Assembly (NCBI RefSeq): GCF_041956535.1
Contig: NW_027192211.1
Location: 10,181-72,665, forward strand
Source: Calcarisporiella thermophila CBS 279.70
Lineage: Eukaryota > Calcarisporiellomycota
DNA length: 62,485 nucleotides
Direction of reading: 5' to 3'
Position 1 is the stretch's first letter. Every line of letters starts with the position of its first letter. Made by a program: the position numbers and the translations under genes. Shown here one piece after another: positions 12,205 to 23,938 of the stretch. The notes beneath the pieces were generated by a model. That model was given only the letters and a program-made list of their open reading frames with translations. It searched no databases and was not told the DNA's origin.

Positions 12205-14570
12205 ATGACCGAAGCATATAATCTCAACGAACTCAAGGAGTTCGCTAGCCGAGGTTGGCAGAAGCAAATATTGGCTGTCCTCTAATTCTCACTAAGTGAG
12301 GTTGCATCCCTATGCTTATTAGGCGGGATAGGCGCGTGTATAGCGAAAAAAAATGTGCTTGCTCAAGAGAATGACGAGCTTATGTTTCTGACAGGTAATT
12401 CAGACGAAGTGTTTCGTAGTCGCCTCTAGTGAATTAGCTAAACTTTTCCTCCTGCATCGAACGTAGGCGAAAAAATCACGGTTTTGGAGCATATAGCAAA
12501 CGATATTTATCTTGTAAGTTGCGGTAGCTGATAGCTTTCTATCAATAATAGCAACAGAGGAAGAAGAGATATATTTCTCACACCTTTCACCTCTATGGCT
12601 TAGGGATATTGTGAAGGTGTAATCGGTCGTTTCTCAGCAAGCCAAGTTTACTTCATCGAGCTTGATCCTCAAGTATTAAAGTCGCTACATGCATGGCACT
12701 CTGTGGGTGCCCGTGAGAAGGCCCTTGACTCTTCAGATTCCGAATCGGAACCCTCGTCAAATATTCCCCCTCCCCCTTTGCGGCGCCCCCCACAACCTCC
12801 GGCGGCAATAGCCTCAAAATTAGACGTAGACAAGGAACTGCCGACCCCTCCCCCGGCTATCTCTCCCTCGCCGTTACCTCGAACTCACGGACGTGAAATT
12901 ACAGAAAATCCGCGTAGTTCAACGTTGTCAAATCCACTGCCAAAGCGACTAAGTCTATTTGGGAACACCACGAGTGAGGCAACTGCGACTAGGGGTGAAA
13001 AGGCTAGAGGGGAAGAAACCAAAAAGAGAGCCTCGTCTCTATCACCCTCCACTACATCGAGCCAAGGATCTATATTTTGCTCACGCACCGTTACCTTCTC
13101 ATCGGGAGATGTATACGGCAGTTGTGCACCCCCTTCAAAGATGCCACTACAAGACCCTAAATTCGAACCCAAACGCTCCTCCAAGCATCTCTCCAGTGTT
13201 TCCTCTAGCACTGCCACCACCATGGTTAACATTCCTTCCTCACACTCATCACGACATACCAGTTGGCGCTCTTCACGACAAGTACCTACCTCTCCCCTTA
13301 TGCCATCTTCTCCACCACCTCCTTCACTTTCTTCTACCTCCTCCTCTTCAACTTCCTCTCAAGAAGATATCCTACTTGATACAACGATTTTAAAGTCACT
13401 GATTTCCAAATCACGGGTTCGTCCCTCCAATATCCGTTCTATCGATTCACCGCTTCCACCTTCAAACTCGCCATGGACAACCAATGAAGGCTATCTACGC
13501 TATCGCAAGATCACAAACCCAATAAAAGCTGAAAAGATACCGCTGTCTCCATCGATAGGACCTACGCGTTTGATGACAGAGAATCAGAGGATGAAGAAGG
13601 TGCAAAGAAAGAGGAAGATCAAGAGTAGCCCACCTGGAAAACTGCCTTCGCCTCCAACCACCCCCTCGACGCGCACCTCAGTTGACGAGGGAGTAGGATC
13701 GTGTTCAGAGAATACTGAAGCAGACATAGGTAATTATTGCTCTCGAAGTCGTTACAGCCATGTTACACTTTCTTGATAGCTTTTCTCATAATCTTTCATT
13801 ACTTAGAGAACCGTCTTTCATTCCTCAGCTTCTCATCATTTGATTTAGAGAAAAATCCGGCCAAGGAGAGTCTAGGAATTTTAGAAATTAGCGAACCACT
13901 GATTTCCACTAAAGCTGCTAGTTCTGCCGCGGCCGCTCCTACCCCAACAACCGCAGCTTCAGCATTTTCAAACCCCGCAAACAACACCTCCATATCCACC
14001 TATTCGGATGAGGAGGATAATACGCCCACTCCCCGTGTATCATTTGACCTACATAGAGGTCTTTCTGATATCAATCTCGAGTTCGATGACTTGGACACCT
14101 CTCTGATCCCTAGTTCATGGCAACAATTGCATCCAGAGGTACCACTGCGGCCAGAGACACCCACCCCAAGTTCTCGCACTTCACGGAGCAGTGATGGGAT
14201 GCAGGTAGGCAGAGGTAATTGGGAGAGCGAAGATGAGGCAGAAAATGAAAGAGCAAATGCCGAGGCGGAAAGCAAACTTCGAAGATGGAGTCGACGGTTG
14301 ATGCTCTTTGGTGCAAGATCACCTCAGCACACGGTAGGTGATTACCGTTTGGATGAGGCTGCCGGGGAAATGCAAGACGGCTACGGGATAAGGAGAAATC
14401 CATCTGGAATCCAAGCCGGGCAAACTATTGTCGAGGCTAAGGATGGAGAGTTTATAGGACAGGATCCTATGCTCGAGGAGTTAAGAAGGATGTTAAGACC
14501 AAAGGAGGATGCGTACGAGCGTGTTGCCCACGAAATGCGTTATCTAGGAATGTTATTACATCAAATATAA
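12205..14570 (+). CDS. long disordered protein with an N-terminal SH3 domain
   Basis: Tentative model join(12205..12253, 12344..12394, 12467..12513, 12604..13729, 13807..14570), 678 residues. Three junctions are well supported because they rebuild an SH3 fold: LAQENDELMFLTG, then EKITVLEHI...NDIYL, then GYCEGVIGRFSASQVYFIEL, which matches the RT-loop, distal and GxFPxxYV segments. The Tyr/Pro positions of the usual ALYDY and FPSNYV ligand pocket are degenerate. Exons 4-5 are Pro/Ser-rich and disordered, with many SP/TP sites and PxxP stretches. An acidic, better ordered C-terminus (PMLEELRRMLRPKED..) follows. The protein probably acts as a scaffold in polarity or cytoskeletal signalling, inferred only from SH3 plus disorder. 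The first exon and its start are the weakest part. Confidence 0.6.
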
Positions 14571-16190
14571 GGTACCGGTATACCTTAGCTTGGCATTGTG
14601 TCTATTGTGCTATGACTGCAAATCATTTTTATGAGGTTAAATTGGGTCATATTTCCATGAAAATGAATATGAATTTAAATAAATAATGTTAAATTATGAA
14701 AATTTTATATTCTTATGTGCAGTGTTCTGAAAAGACATTAGGGACTTGGTCATTTATTAACTTAGAGAGTGAATGGATATGAGCCATGTACAAAGGCAGC
14801 TTTGCACTCAAACCCCTATTTCCTCCATCCAAATATGGGCGAAGAGTCAAGTAGGGTAACAAAGAGGTTTAAAAGAGTGTTAAAAATATCAAAACTCTTT
14901 CCTACTCTACTTACGACTTTACCTCTGCTTAAGTTTAACTTATCCTGCGATATAAACGATAGCCAATGTAAAAGTCATTAATCAATCCATTTCTTACGGT
15001 ACACCAGAATGTCGTGTTATAGGTTTGCTAATCAAATGGTATATCTATTCATTTTACCATCAAGTATTCACCCGGTGCTTTATAATTTTTAGTTTAGCAT
15101 GGGTAAATTCTGGACAGAGTGAAAATATTTAGTTAGCATTAAAAGCTAGAACTCTTTACAGACGGCTAAATAAGATAAACATTCCCTAGATTTAACTGGG
15201 CTTTTGTTTTGCAATGATGGTGTAAGTGCTTTAGGACACTCAAGCAATAAAGTAGAGTGCTCGAGGAGCCGAATTCGTATCCATTCCACGAAGATATCGC
15301 GGCAGCATCCTTAGTTTGATTGCTTGTCAAAGCTGTTTTTTAAAAGCACTTCAGTACGAATAGGGAAATGTTCCATACTATAATAGGCTAGTTTCAGAGA
15401 GAGGGGGAGGGGTTGGCAGACTAGAAGCTTTCCTCCTGTTATATCAGTATGTTTGTTTTGTTAGATGTGGTTCGTTGTAATTAGAACAATGTATCTAAGA
15501 TCTGTGTAATCCACTATGCTTTTTTGTTATTTATTCACCCGTTGAACAATTACCTTTCCATTCTCCGTCTCGCAATAGAGTAATGGTCTTTAATCCTAGA
15601 CGGACAACAGAGTCACATAACCCATTCCCAAGATTATAGTTGTGCACGCTTGTACAGGAGAGGCGACATAAGCATAGGGACGCCTCCTTAGCATTGCGCC
15701 CAATGTTGGATGCGACGCAGGCATAGCCATTTCATCTCAGCTTGTTTGTACACGGTGTAGGATGAACTGAATTCAAAAGTGTGGCACGGAGTTTGAAGAG
15801 AGGAATGCGTAGTTATGAGAGCCCAATTCTATTCGCGGGCCAGCTTATTTATGCCATTTAATATAGGGCCACCGTAGGCAGGGTCCGAGCTCTCATCTCT
15901 TCATCTCTTCTTCTCCAAGGCTTCGCCCATTCCATCCCACTACTAATTTACGCGCTCTTCTCAGCCCAAGGAGTATTGGCAAGTATCCCTACTGATTGCA
16001 GAGAAATTGCACCTTATTTCCATTTCAGGAGATATAAAGAGGCCACAATGATAAGCTTAAATTTTTTAGCTTGCATGTTCCGAGGAGGTGCAAAACACCG
16101 CAGAGTCGAGTGTTATTTAAGAAAGTGCAAAAAACAAAGAACTTGCTTCTTAATCGACCCAATACACCGAATCGTGCTCATCAATGCCAA
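14571..16190. other. 1.6 kb intergenic stretch
   Basis: No gene or tRNA is supported. A G-rich purine run lies near 15401. The last 400 bp include GC-richer sequence and pyrimidine tracts, and probably contain the promoter and leader of the arrestin gene. Confidence 0.4.
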
Positions 16191-17492
16191 ATGGTGACAA
16201 GCCTTCTCTCCAAGAAGACAGTTGGCCTCGAAATCCATTGCCCAGATAACCTCGTTTTCGAGGGCGAAGAGATAAGGCGTCGCAGACGATTGAGTGGCAA
16301 AATACGCGTGGAAACAGCCAAGCCATTGCAAGAAGTGTTTGTCTCGCTTTCCTTCAAGGGCATTTGCACTATCCGCGTCCCAGATGTTGGCGGGCATTTT
16401 TTGCTTACCGATACATCAGGGAAAGGCGAAGCTACCCAGGTGCTAAAGCAGTCTAGAATATTCCTGATGAAAGAAGGATTGTTGGCGGAAGTAAGTCATC
16501 TGCAATTACCTCATTCTAGATGATATGATGATTCAGCTTAGATATGCTAACCGTTGCTCTTTTTCTTACCCGCTCTGTCCTGCGTCTTAGGGCATGACTG
16601 ATTTGTTTTTTGAACTCTCAATACCAGGCGACGTCCCACCCTCATTTTCTCACCCCAAAGGCTCCGTTACTTATACTCTTTCGGCAAAGCTAATCCACAG
16701 AGGATTCACCTCGACTACGGCGTGTGCAAAAAAACAGCTTACCATCGAGCATCATTTTGTCCCGCGTCACTACGGCCTTGACCACACCCATGTGCCTGAG
16801 GTATGCTACCGCGGGATGCGTGCTGCAACAAGATTGACTTACGAAGTATGTGCTCCAAGATGGGTGGATACAGCAAGCGGACTTTTGCCAATTGTGGGAA
16901 GAATTTCGCCAGAAGAGAGAGTAAGACACATTAGTGCGCGCCTTATTCAAGAAGAAGCTTTCAGGTAGAAGTAATTTTCCTCTACTGCATGGTCGGGATG
17001 TCTAACTTTGTTAATACGGGATTTAGTTTCCCAAACAGCGCCGCCAAAGACATAGGTGATCCCATGGCACTTGCACTCGCAAGCATCCCTCATATTGATC
17101 GTATCCCGATTTCCTCCCAAACTCTTCACTCTCACTCCTCGTCGGTAAATCTTTCTTTCCTCCTCAAACACCCAGCCCTTCGCCCCCAATACAAGAGTCC
17201 CCTTATTCGCATTGAGCATTTCCTCGAACTTGAGATTCACCTGACAAAAGAGCCCATTTTACGACTACGTCTACCCCTGACGCTGGTGGCGGGTCCGCCA
17301 GCGTCCAACGAAACAGAGAATGAGAACGGCAACCCACCCCCATATCAGCTTGCTGTGAGAGATCACCCACCCTATTACCAGGATGGAATCAACCTAGGAA
17401 ATGGCGAAACACGCATGGTGGTTCTGGTTGAGGAAGAGTCGCGGGGTCGGCAGGAAAAGAGAAACCTGATAACCTTGCTAATGCAGCTCTAA
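16191..17492 (+). CDS. alpha-arrestin (arrestin-related trafficking adaptor) with PPxY motifs
   Basis: Three exons, join(16191..16490, 16591..16964, 17027..17492), 379 residues, frame-consistent. The N-terminal arrestin fold shows GLEIHCPDNLVFEGEE, LSGKIRVETAKPLQEVFVSL and LFFELSIPGDVPPSFSH, the last a standard alpha-arrestin block. The C-terminal arrestin domain includes LIRIEHFLELEI and ILRLRLPLTLV. The tail holds PPPY (NPPPYQ) and PPYY (DHPPYYQ). Family knowledge: PPxY motifs recruit Rsp5/Nedd4 HECT ubiquitin ligases, and the arrestin folds select plasma-membrane transporters for ubiquitin-dependent endocytosis. The start at 16191 was chosen as the first ATG before the conserved fold. It is short for a fungal family member because it lacks long loops. 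Confidence 0.88.
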
Positions 17493-17885
17493 AGAGATGG
17501 ATGCCGAATGAAATTCACCTCGCCTTCCTGATATAATAAGAAAGCTTGCATAATTACTGTTAATATATTTTCCAAGTAAAAGGTGGTCCTTGTTTTCATT
17601 TTTCAAGGCCACATCATGTTTTCTGTGTATTTATTTTTTGTTGCGCTTTCTTGTTTTCTTGCTACATTATTGTTATTTGCACGCAGTTTGGATATATTCC
17701 CTGTTTTATAATTACGAGATAATGGAACAGTTTCCCAAGCAAATAAGCCTAATTAAGTTAGTAGTAAAATGAGTTGGGGATCTCCTCTACCAGCCCCATA
17801 TCTAAAAGCTAAGTAACATAAATATATAAATGCTAGATAGAAAAAAAATAATACATTCAGATATCATCCATAGGTGCCCATTAGC
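17493..17885. other. convergent intergenic stretch
   Basis: AT-rich 3' flank shared by the arrestin gene and the convergent transporter gene. No further gene is visible. Confidence 0.4.
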
Positions 17886-19866
17886 TTATGTGATATAACG
17901 GAAATCTGGGTGCCAATCGCACAGTTCCTCGCCCTGCGCTTCCCGCTCATACTCCTCCGGTGTTAGCTGGTCTCGTCGCCTATTCTCTCTTCTGAGAAGA
18001 TACTTGAAAAGGCAACAAAGTACAAATGCCGCGAACAAGCAGCTCATGCAGATAATGTGTCCTCGAATATATCCGTTCTGACGGTCGTCTTCACGATAGA
18101 TTTGCCCGCCAATGGCGCCGCCCACATTGCCAAAGGCAATGATGGCAGCGGAAGCCACCGCACGCTTTGTATGGCCTCCAATGTTACAGGTAAACCAGGA
18201 AAGCATAGCAGGAACGGTTGAGAAAACTCCGGTAGTTGTGATAATAGCAGCAACATACTGGGCCGCGGCTCCGTAAGGTCGAAGAGCTACCAAAAGAATG
18301 TATCCTAAAATGGAAATAAGGGGTTAGGTATAGGATATGAGACCCTTGATACTTGAGGAATTCCTTACCAATACACCCGACGAGAGCAGGAATCCCCATA
18401 TGCAAGCCACGCTCGCTTCGCTTATCCGAAGACATGGCCACAAGAATACAGAAGAAGCAAGCAATGGCATACTATTGCGAACATGGATAACTGGTTCATA
18501 AAATCATTCTATTTCACGAAGGCGCAAGAAAAAAAGGTATCGTTACCGGAGGGGCAGACATCAGCTGTGCTGTCAATTTATCCTTATATCCTAGTTCATT
18601 AATGATGCTGGGCAAGAAGAGAGACAGGGAATACAATGGGGTACTTGTAGTGATGTATACTGCCATGTGCATTGGAACTTTCCAATCACGTAGCACCATG
18701 AAACACTGATTCCAAGAAAAGTGCTGCTGGGATGCTGCACCAGCGTCCTTTTTCAGGCGCGCTACACACAAACTGCGTTCACGTTCGTTGAGGAAAGGGG
18801 AGTTTTCGGGGAAATCTATTGCAATAAATGGATTAGTTTCATCCCGGAAGCTTGCGAGAGGAGTTGAGTAGAATTATAAACGTACCTGGCAGGTAAAAGT
18901 AAGATATAAAAGCCACGATTACTGTTGGTAGACCTTCAAGAATAAATAGCCTAAAGACGTAGATGAAATGAAATCAGTTTAATTCTTGAGCAAGACTAGG
19001 TATCTAGTACACTTACCACTGCCATCCTTTCAGCCCCTGTATCCCGGACATTTGTATAATCCCGTAAGCAAGCACACCCCCAAATGCTCCTGAGACTGTG
19101 GCTGCAGCGAAAAATAATGCCATTCGACTTGTCTGCTCATTTCGTGTGTACCTAAAGTGTAAAGCGCTTACATTATAAAAACAAAACATTTGGAATTCGA
19201 TATATATTTGACACTTGCCATAACGATAGATAGAACACTATTCCAGGGAACAAGCCAGCTTCCGTCACACCGAGGAAAAACCGAGCAATCAACAACCCTG
19301 CGGTACTATGAACCGCAGCCATTGCCATCATGACTGTACCCCACAATATCATGACAATGGGTAGCCAGCTAGAGAAATATTAGGTTACAAATGGCGGGGG
19401 AGGGGGATGGGTGAATGTACTAATACACTTACCGACGAGGTCCGATTAATTTTAGAATAACGTTGGAGGGCACCTCGAAAATGATATAGCCGATGAAGAA
19501 AATTGAAAGAGCCCAGTTAAACTCGGCAGGTGTTGTGCCGATATCCTTCTCTATACTATCAAGCTTTGCATTTCCTGCAATGAACATGAAAATAAGTATG
19601 TTATGGTCGGTAGCGCATTGACGTAATCTTGAATTATTACCCAAGTTGATTCGATCCAAGAAAGAAAGTAAGTAGAGTAAGGCCTATGGAGCGATGCGTA
19701 AGTCACTCATGGAACAAAGAAGAATTTACGCATGGTTGCATACCAGGAATGGGATTAAGCGCAAATCGAGCTTGCGCACGAGGCGGCGCTCCTCATTCTT
19801 CGACTCGAAGATCGCAGTTGTGTCGACTTTCTCCTCGTCGATATAGCTTGTGTTCTTTTCTGTCAT
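17886..19866 (-). CDS. MFS anion:cation symporter family permease (allantoate/vitamin/nicotinate type)
   Basis: Nine exons: complement(17886..18304, 18369..18471, 18547..18815, 18886..18950, 19017..19151, 19219..19368, 19433..19574, 19641..19683, 19744..19866), 482 residues, every phase consistent. Landmarks in order: RRLVRKLDLRLIPFL before helix 1, LLSFLDRINLGNAKLD, then IFFIGYIIFEVPSN, GPRRWLP and RFFLGVTEAGLFPG. Further on come GWQWLFILEGLPT, LPDFPEN and TRAVASA-like KRAVASAAIIAFGN in the C-terminal half. These are hallmarks of the fungal ACS branch, which includes Tna1, Dal5, Vht1 and Liz1; the substrate cannot be read from sequence. About 12 membrane helices are expected in the plasma membrane. 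One intron (19152..19218) uses a GC donor. Confidence 0.92.
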
Positions 19867-20363
19867 GACAGTGTGTGAAAGCAGGGTCAGGGGGGGAGGT
19901 GGGGAGAGGATATAAGGGAATCTTATTTTAAACTCCTCCCGAGATTTACACATTGTTATTCATCGTATAATCAGAGGCAAAGCAACAAGGGCAGAAATGC
20001 CGTCCCCGGCCGGATGCTAGCCAGGATTTGCCTCTCCCGGTTTCGCTTGCGGGCCGGGGTGTGCTCAACCGAGACGCACCTCTGCTACCATCATTAGTAG
20101 ATGGCCGAATGCGTCAATGGCTAGCTCGATAGGCCGCATAAAAGGGGTCCCGTTTGAATGAAATAAGTTACCATGAGGCACGTGAACATCCTGCGGAAAA
20201 ACTCCGCGTGGCCTAATGTAGTACACATAAGCCTTGATCACTTATGATAAGTGAGCTTGATTATCAAAAGAGAGCACATTCATTATGAATAAAAAAAGCA
20301 ACAGATATTATCGAAATATAACAAGCTTAGTTCCAATGCTCCGAGTGAGCATTCGCCACCCAG
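19867..20363. promoter_or_regulatory. GC-rich upstream region of the ACS permease with an inverted repeat
   Basis: This 500 bp spacer contains a GC-rich island near 20000-20160 that contrasts with the AT-rich surroundings. It holds a perfect 8 bp inverted repeat, CCCCGGCC at 20004-20011 and GGCCGGGG at 20052-20059, plus several CGG/CCG triplets. This lies about 140 bp upstream of the permease start. Zn2Cys6 regulators often bind CGG/CCG pairs, so a regulatory role is plausible but only inferred. Confidence 0.35.
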
Positions 20364-21490
20364 CTATGTCCTCTTCAGGTCTTTCCCGAGTTTATAGAAC
20401 CCGCTCGCCCCGCCTGGAAAACCTTGGTATGGGTGCCTTAGGGCAAACTCCGGCATAAAAGGTGCCATCCCAGGCAAGAATGGCATCTGGGGGGGTGGCA
20501 CCTCCGGTAATACCGGGGGTTCACCTGGTGGCTGCACTGGGACGGGAGGCTTCGCGGAAGCCTCGGCCACCAACCAAAGCTGCCGCTTGTGACTATAAGA
20601 CCAGATGATAGCAGCCCAATATAGCTGTTGGACAAGGTTAGAAGAAATGTCCATTCACACAGCATCATCTCAGTGGAAATCTTGCTTATAGGGCGAGAAA
20701 ATCATTACTCACATAAAACACAAAGAACGTCCCAAATGCCAGGCTCGAAAATTTAACCTCGTCCACCCACAGCCGGCCACAGTTGAACGTATCGACGGGG
20801 GTCGAGAAGGTCACTTCCGTGGCGAGGATCCCATTCTCATAGGCTGTGTGAAAATTCTCCTGGATGACGGAGCGCGCATCCTCCACGCAAGAGCGCATAA
20901 AGTCCTCCCGGTTGCGCAGGAAAAGGACCTGATTAATAAAGGAAACGAGAAGAAAGAGCCCAACCATGGACCACGCTCCGTGTGAAAAGGACCGGACAAA
21001 GATTGGAGAATTCTGAGCCTGGTATTAGCCAAGTTAAGCAGGAGAAAATGAGCAGAGCAACTTACCACTAGGAGCGCAAAGACCCCGAATATGCACACGA
21101 AAAAGAATAACAAATTTATCACCCCAAAAACTACTATTGCGGAGGTGTAAAAATAGGAGTAGAAAGCTAATAAAGTACATGTTTGATGAAAATGCCGCGT
21201 CTATAATATTCCACTTCATTAACATACGACTTATCCGCATGAACGACAGTGAGCAAAACCACAGGCTTATCGTCTATTTTACATATTAATTAGATTAAAC
21301 TGCAATTCATCAGATTCCTCGGTTCATCTCTACTCACGGCCCATACGAAACAAATGAAGATTGAGCCCGCGCGAAGGTGCATACACCCACAGCACTTGAG
21401 CAACATAATATTTTGGACATGGTAGAGACTATTCACTTGCTTGGTCACGGGATTGTGGATGAAGCCGAATATGGGGGCTGATGGAGACAT
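20364..21490 (-). CDS. four-helix membrane protein with proline-rich C-tail, unknown
   Basis: Five exons, complement(20364..20624, 20713..21018, 21066..21166, 21228..21273, 21338..21490), 288 residues, frame-consistent. After a short N-terminus and a Cys-rich start of helix 1 (LLKCCGCMHLRAG), about four hydrophobic segments follow: SIFICFVWATISLWF, AIVVFGVINLLFFFVCIFG, WSMVGLFLLVSFINQV and SLAFGTFFVFYLYWAAIIW. A roughly 70-residue hydrophilic loop with two Cys (SCVEDAR, FNCGRLW) lies between helices 3 and 4. The C-tail is Pro-rich (PPVPVQPPGEPPVLPEV). The topology is tetraspanin-like, but no tetraspanin CCG loop motif is in the right place. No named family is recognised. Confidence 0.65.
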
Positions 21491-22097
21491 TCTCAACTCT
21501 AATGTCCCTATTAGTAGTATGTGGATGAATTTTGACAGAACGCGTTCGTCTGACCCTCTTGTTCGAGTTAGAGGTTTGGATATAAGTTGGAAGCGTGGAA
21601 TATGTGGAAATTGCTAATGATAATTTAAACCAAAGTTAATAAATAGTTACTTCATTGAAAGAAGTTTACGCGTGTTTGCTTATGTTTACGAAGAGTTTAA
21701 TCGAGAGGGTTTTACAGGAGATTATATATCATCTAGTTACAGGTTTTTCCAGCAAAGTTCAGTGATGTTTTAATACAACTCAGAAACGGAAGCGCGGCAG
21801 CCAATCATTAAAGTCGTCCAAAAACAATAATTGCTGGGTGGCTAAGTAATCGACTTAAACTGCCGGAAATGAACACTAGTGCCAAGCGGGCGGGACCTAT
21901 TTTAGCTGGCATCGTGTAAGAAGTATTTATAGTACTTAGACATGCCAAGTTGGGGGGTGGCAATTGAAGCCTTTATCCGTTTTGTCTCCCTCAATTAGTC
22001 TATGTTCCAGATTATTGTGGCGATAAATAAAATATACGACTTATATTATGCAAACACATGATAAAAGTAAAGCATATCCCTCCCATATTCTATTTAG
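21491..22097. other. intergenic stretch
   Basis: Promoter side of the four-helix membrane protein and 3' flank of EMC3. No additional gene is visible. Confidence 0.4.
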
Positions 22098-23253
22098 TTA
22101 CATCCTTTTGGCCTTTCGCTTCGCATCCCCTCCGACCCCGCTGGACGATTTATTAACCGCTCGCCCATACTTCTTAAGAACTCTTTCTTCCACCCCAGTC
22201 AATATCCACTCATGAGGTGTCAACTCCAAGTTCTCTTTTTCAGCATTGAAAATCTTGGGCATGTCTTGAGGTTGCCCCGGAGCAGCCTGTCCTCCTGGGC
22301 TGGCGCCAGCCATCATACCCATAGAGCCCATTGCTTGCATATCTCGCATACCATCGGCCGCTAAATGCAGAGGAGAGCCCATGAGCATTTGCAACCCTTC
22401 ATTAAAAGGTTCTGCTTTTACCATTTTCTTCCCCAAGGATCATAGAAAATACACCCCTCAGCCCAAAAAGATTGAGGAAATACCAAGAAAGAGACGAAAC
22501 CCACGTCACATCCATATCTGCAGTCTCAATCCCACGTTGTAACATGCCCTTGAAGCGCACCGTCAAAGGAAAAGGAAGTTTAACTAGATTCACAATACAA
22601 TATCAATCAATACCGTCTCGCTGAATTCCTCATTCCTCCATTCTTTGAATGCGGAAGAACAATGCAACGGTAAACTTACTCAAGACAAACCCTGAAAAGA
22701 AGAAATTAATCCACCCCATAATCAATGTTTGCGGTATAATCATGGCCATATTTTTCTTCATCCCCTCCATCATCATTTCCATATTTTGCGGATCGGCCAT
22801 TGGATTGGCAGCCCCTTGTGAAGCGGCTTCTGGGTTCTTTAAGTAAGTGCCTTTTGCATATTCATCGCACAAGTAGCGGCGACGCGCATGAAATGAGGCA
22901 GGAGGAATATTATCTCCAGATTGCCGAAGGATCATACCGCGCAAAAGGGCTTTGCTAGAAAGGGTGGTAAAAAGAATTTGTGGATTATTAACCATCTAGT
23001 TGAACAAAGATAGAGACAGTAGAAAGCATACGTTTCTCTGACAGCTTTTAGATTGGAACTCTTTTGTTCTCCCCCGAGCAAAATCGTGATTTGGTGACGC
23101 AGGACCCCGACGAGAACCATGACAATCATGATAGGAATTAAAACCCAATTTCTAATGGCTTTTAGAACATGTGATTGCAACATAAACATTAGCCTCTGTA
23201 TATAAAAGCATCTTGTAATTTATAAAGAGCCATTTACCGGGATCTAAGAGCAT
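22098..23253 (-). CDS. EMC3: ER membrane protein complex subunit 3
   Basis: Five exons, complement(22098..22360, 22422..22583, 22680..22954, 23032..23158, 23238..23253), 280 residues, frame-consistent. The first exon is only 16 nt and joins to give [19 protein letters not shown], the conserved EMC3 start. Further family blocks are [26 protein letters not shown], then [39 protein letters not shown] and [19 protein letters not shown]. Then come [19 protein letters not shown] and a Met-rich C-tail ending in basic residues. Family knowledge: EMC3 is an Oxa1-superfamily insertase subunit that, with EMC6, inserts tail-anchored and some multipass proteins into the ER. The Lys/Arg-rich tail (KRKAKRM) may help retention in the ER, an inference. 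Confidence 0.96.
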
Positions 23254-23938
23254 TGTTTGACTTCAAATAAAAAAAAAATAGAAGAGAAAACCAAGGTAGA
23301 ATTCAGTTGAAAGCTCGTCCTCTTCGCAATGTTCTCTAGAAATTTTATTTACCCGTCTTGGAGTAACGCCATGGTGCTCATCTTGAATAAGAATTAATCG
23401 CTCCAGGGCAAACAGACAAATTCGCTGTCCAATTTTTCAATGTCACGTTAATAATTTTGGTCGATATTTTTGATTTCCGGATTCTATTAACTAGTCTACC
23501 CCGTTCGAAATTAAACATCATACACTAATAAGCTTATCAGAAGTTTATATATTTCACAGATGGTGTAAATTGCTCAGGGGAGATATATTATTGTGTAATG
23601 ATAGTCCTAAGGGTACATCTTCAACTGTCTTTTGGTATATTTGCAAAACAGAAGAATACACCGTCTAGAAGTTATCTTGAAGTAGGATACCTCTTGTTCC
23701 ATAAAATTTGCTCCCTTCTTCAATGCTACCTTCCACTATGAGTAGAAAACGTGACAGCTATGATTATCCTCATATATATTTCGTAAAGATTTGAAAGAAT
23801 TAGACTGTTATTAATATGCTCTAGTAAATGCGGTTAAAAATATGAAGGATTTTGTTGCAATCAATGTATGAGTGGTAGAGTGGAAGAGAAAAATGAAAAA
23901 GAAACAGGAAAGCACATCAGGAGAGAAAAGCTGATGGT
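23254..23938. other. intergenic stretch
   Basis: Promoter side of EMC3 and 3' flank of the EamA transporter. AT-rich, with no further gene visible. Confidence 0.4.

Noticed and set aside
12703-13776. Treating 12703 as the start of the SH3-gene product.
   Set aside because: The codon is GTG, and the frame continues upstream to a splice acceptor at 12603 that completes an SH3 domain.
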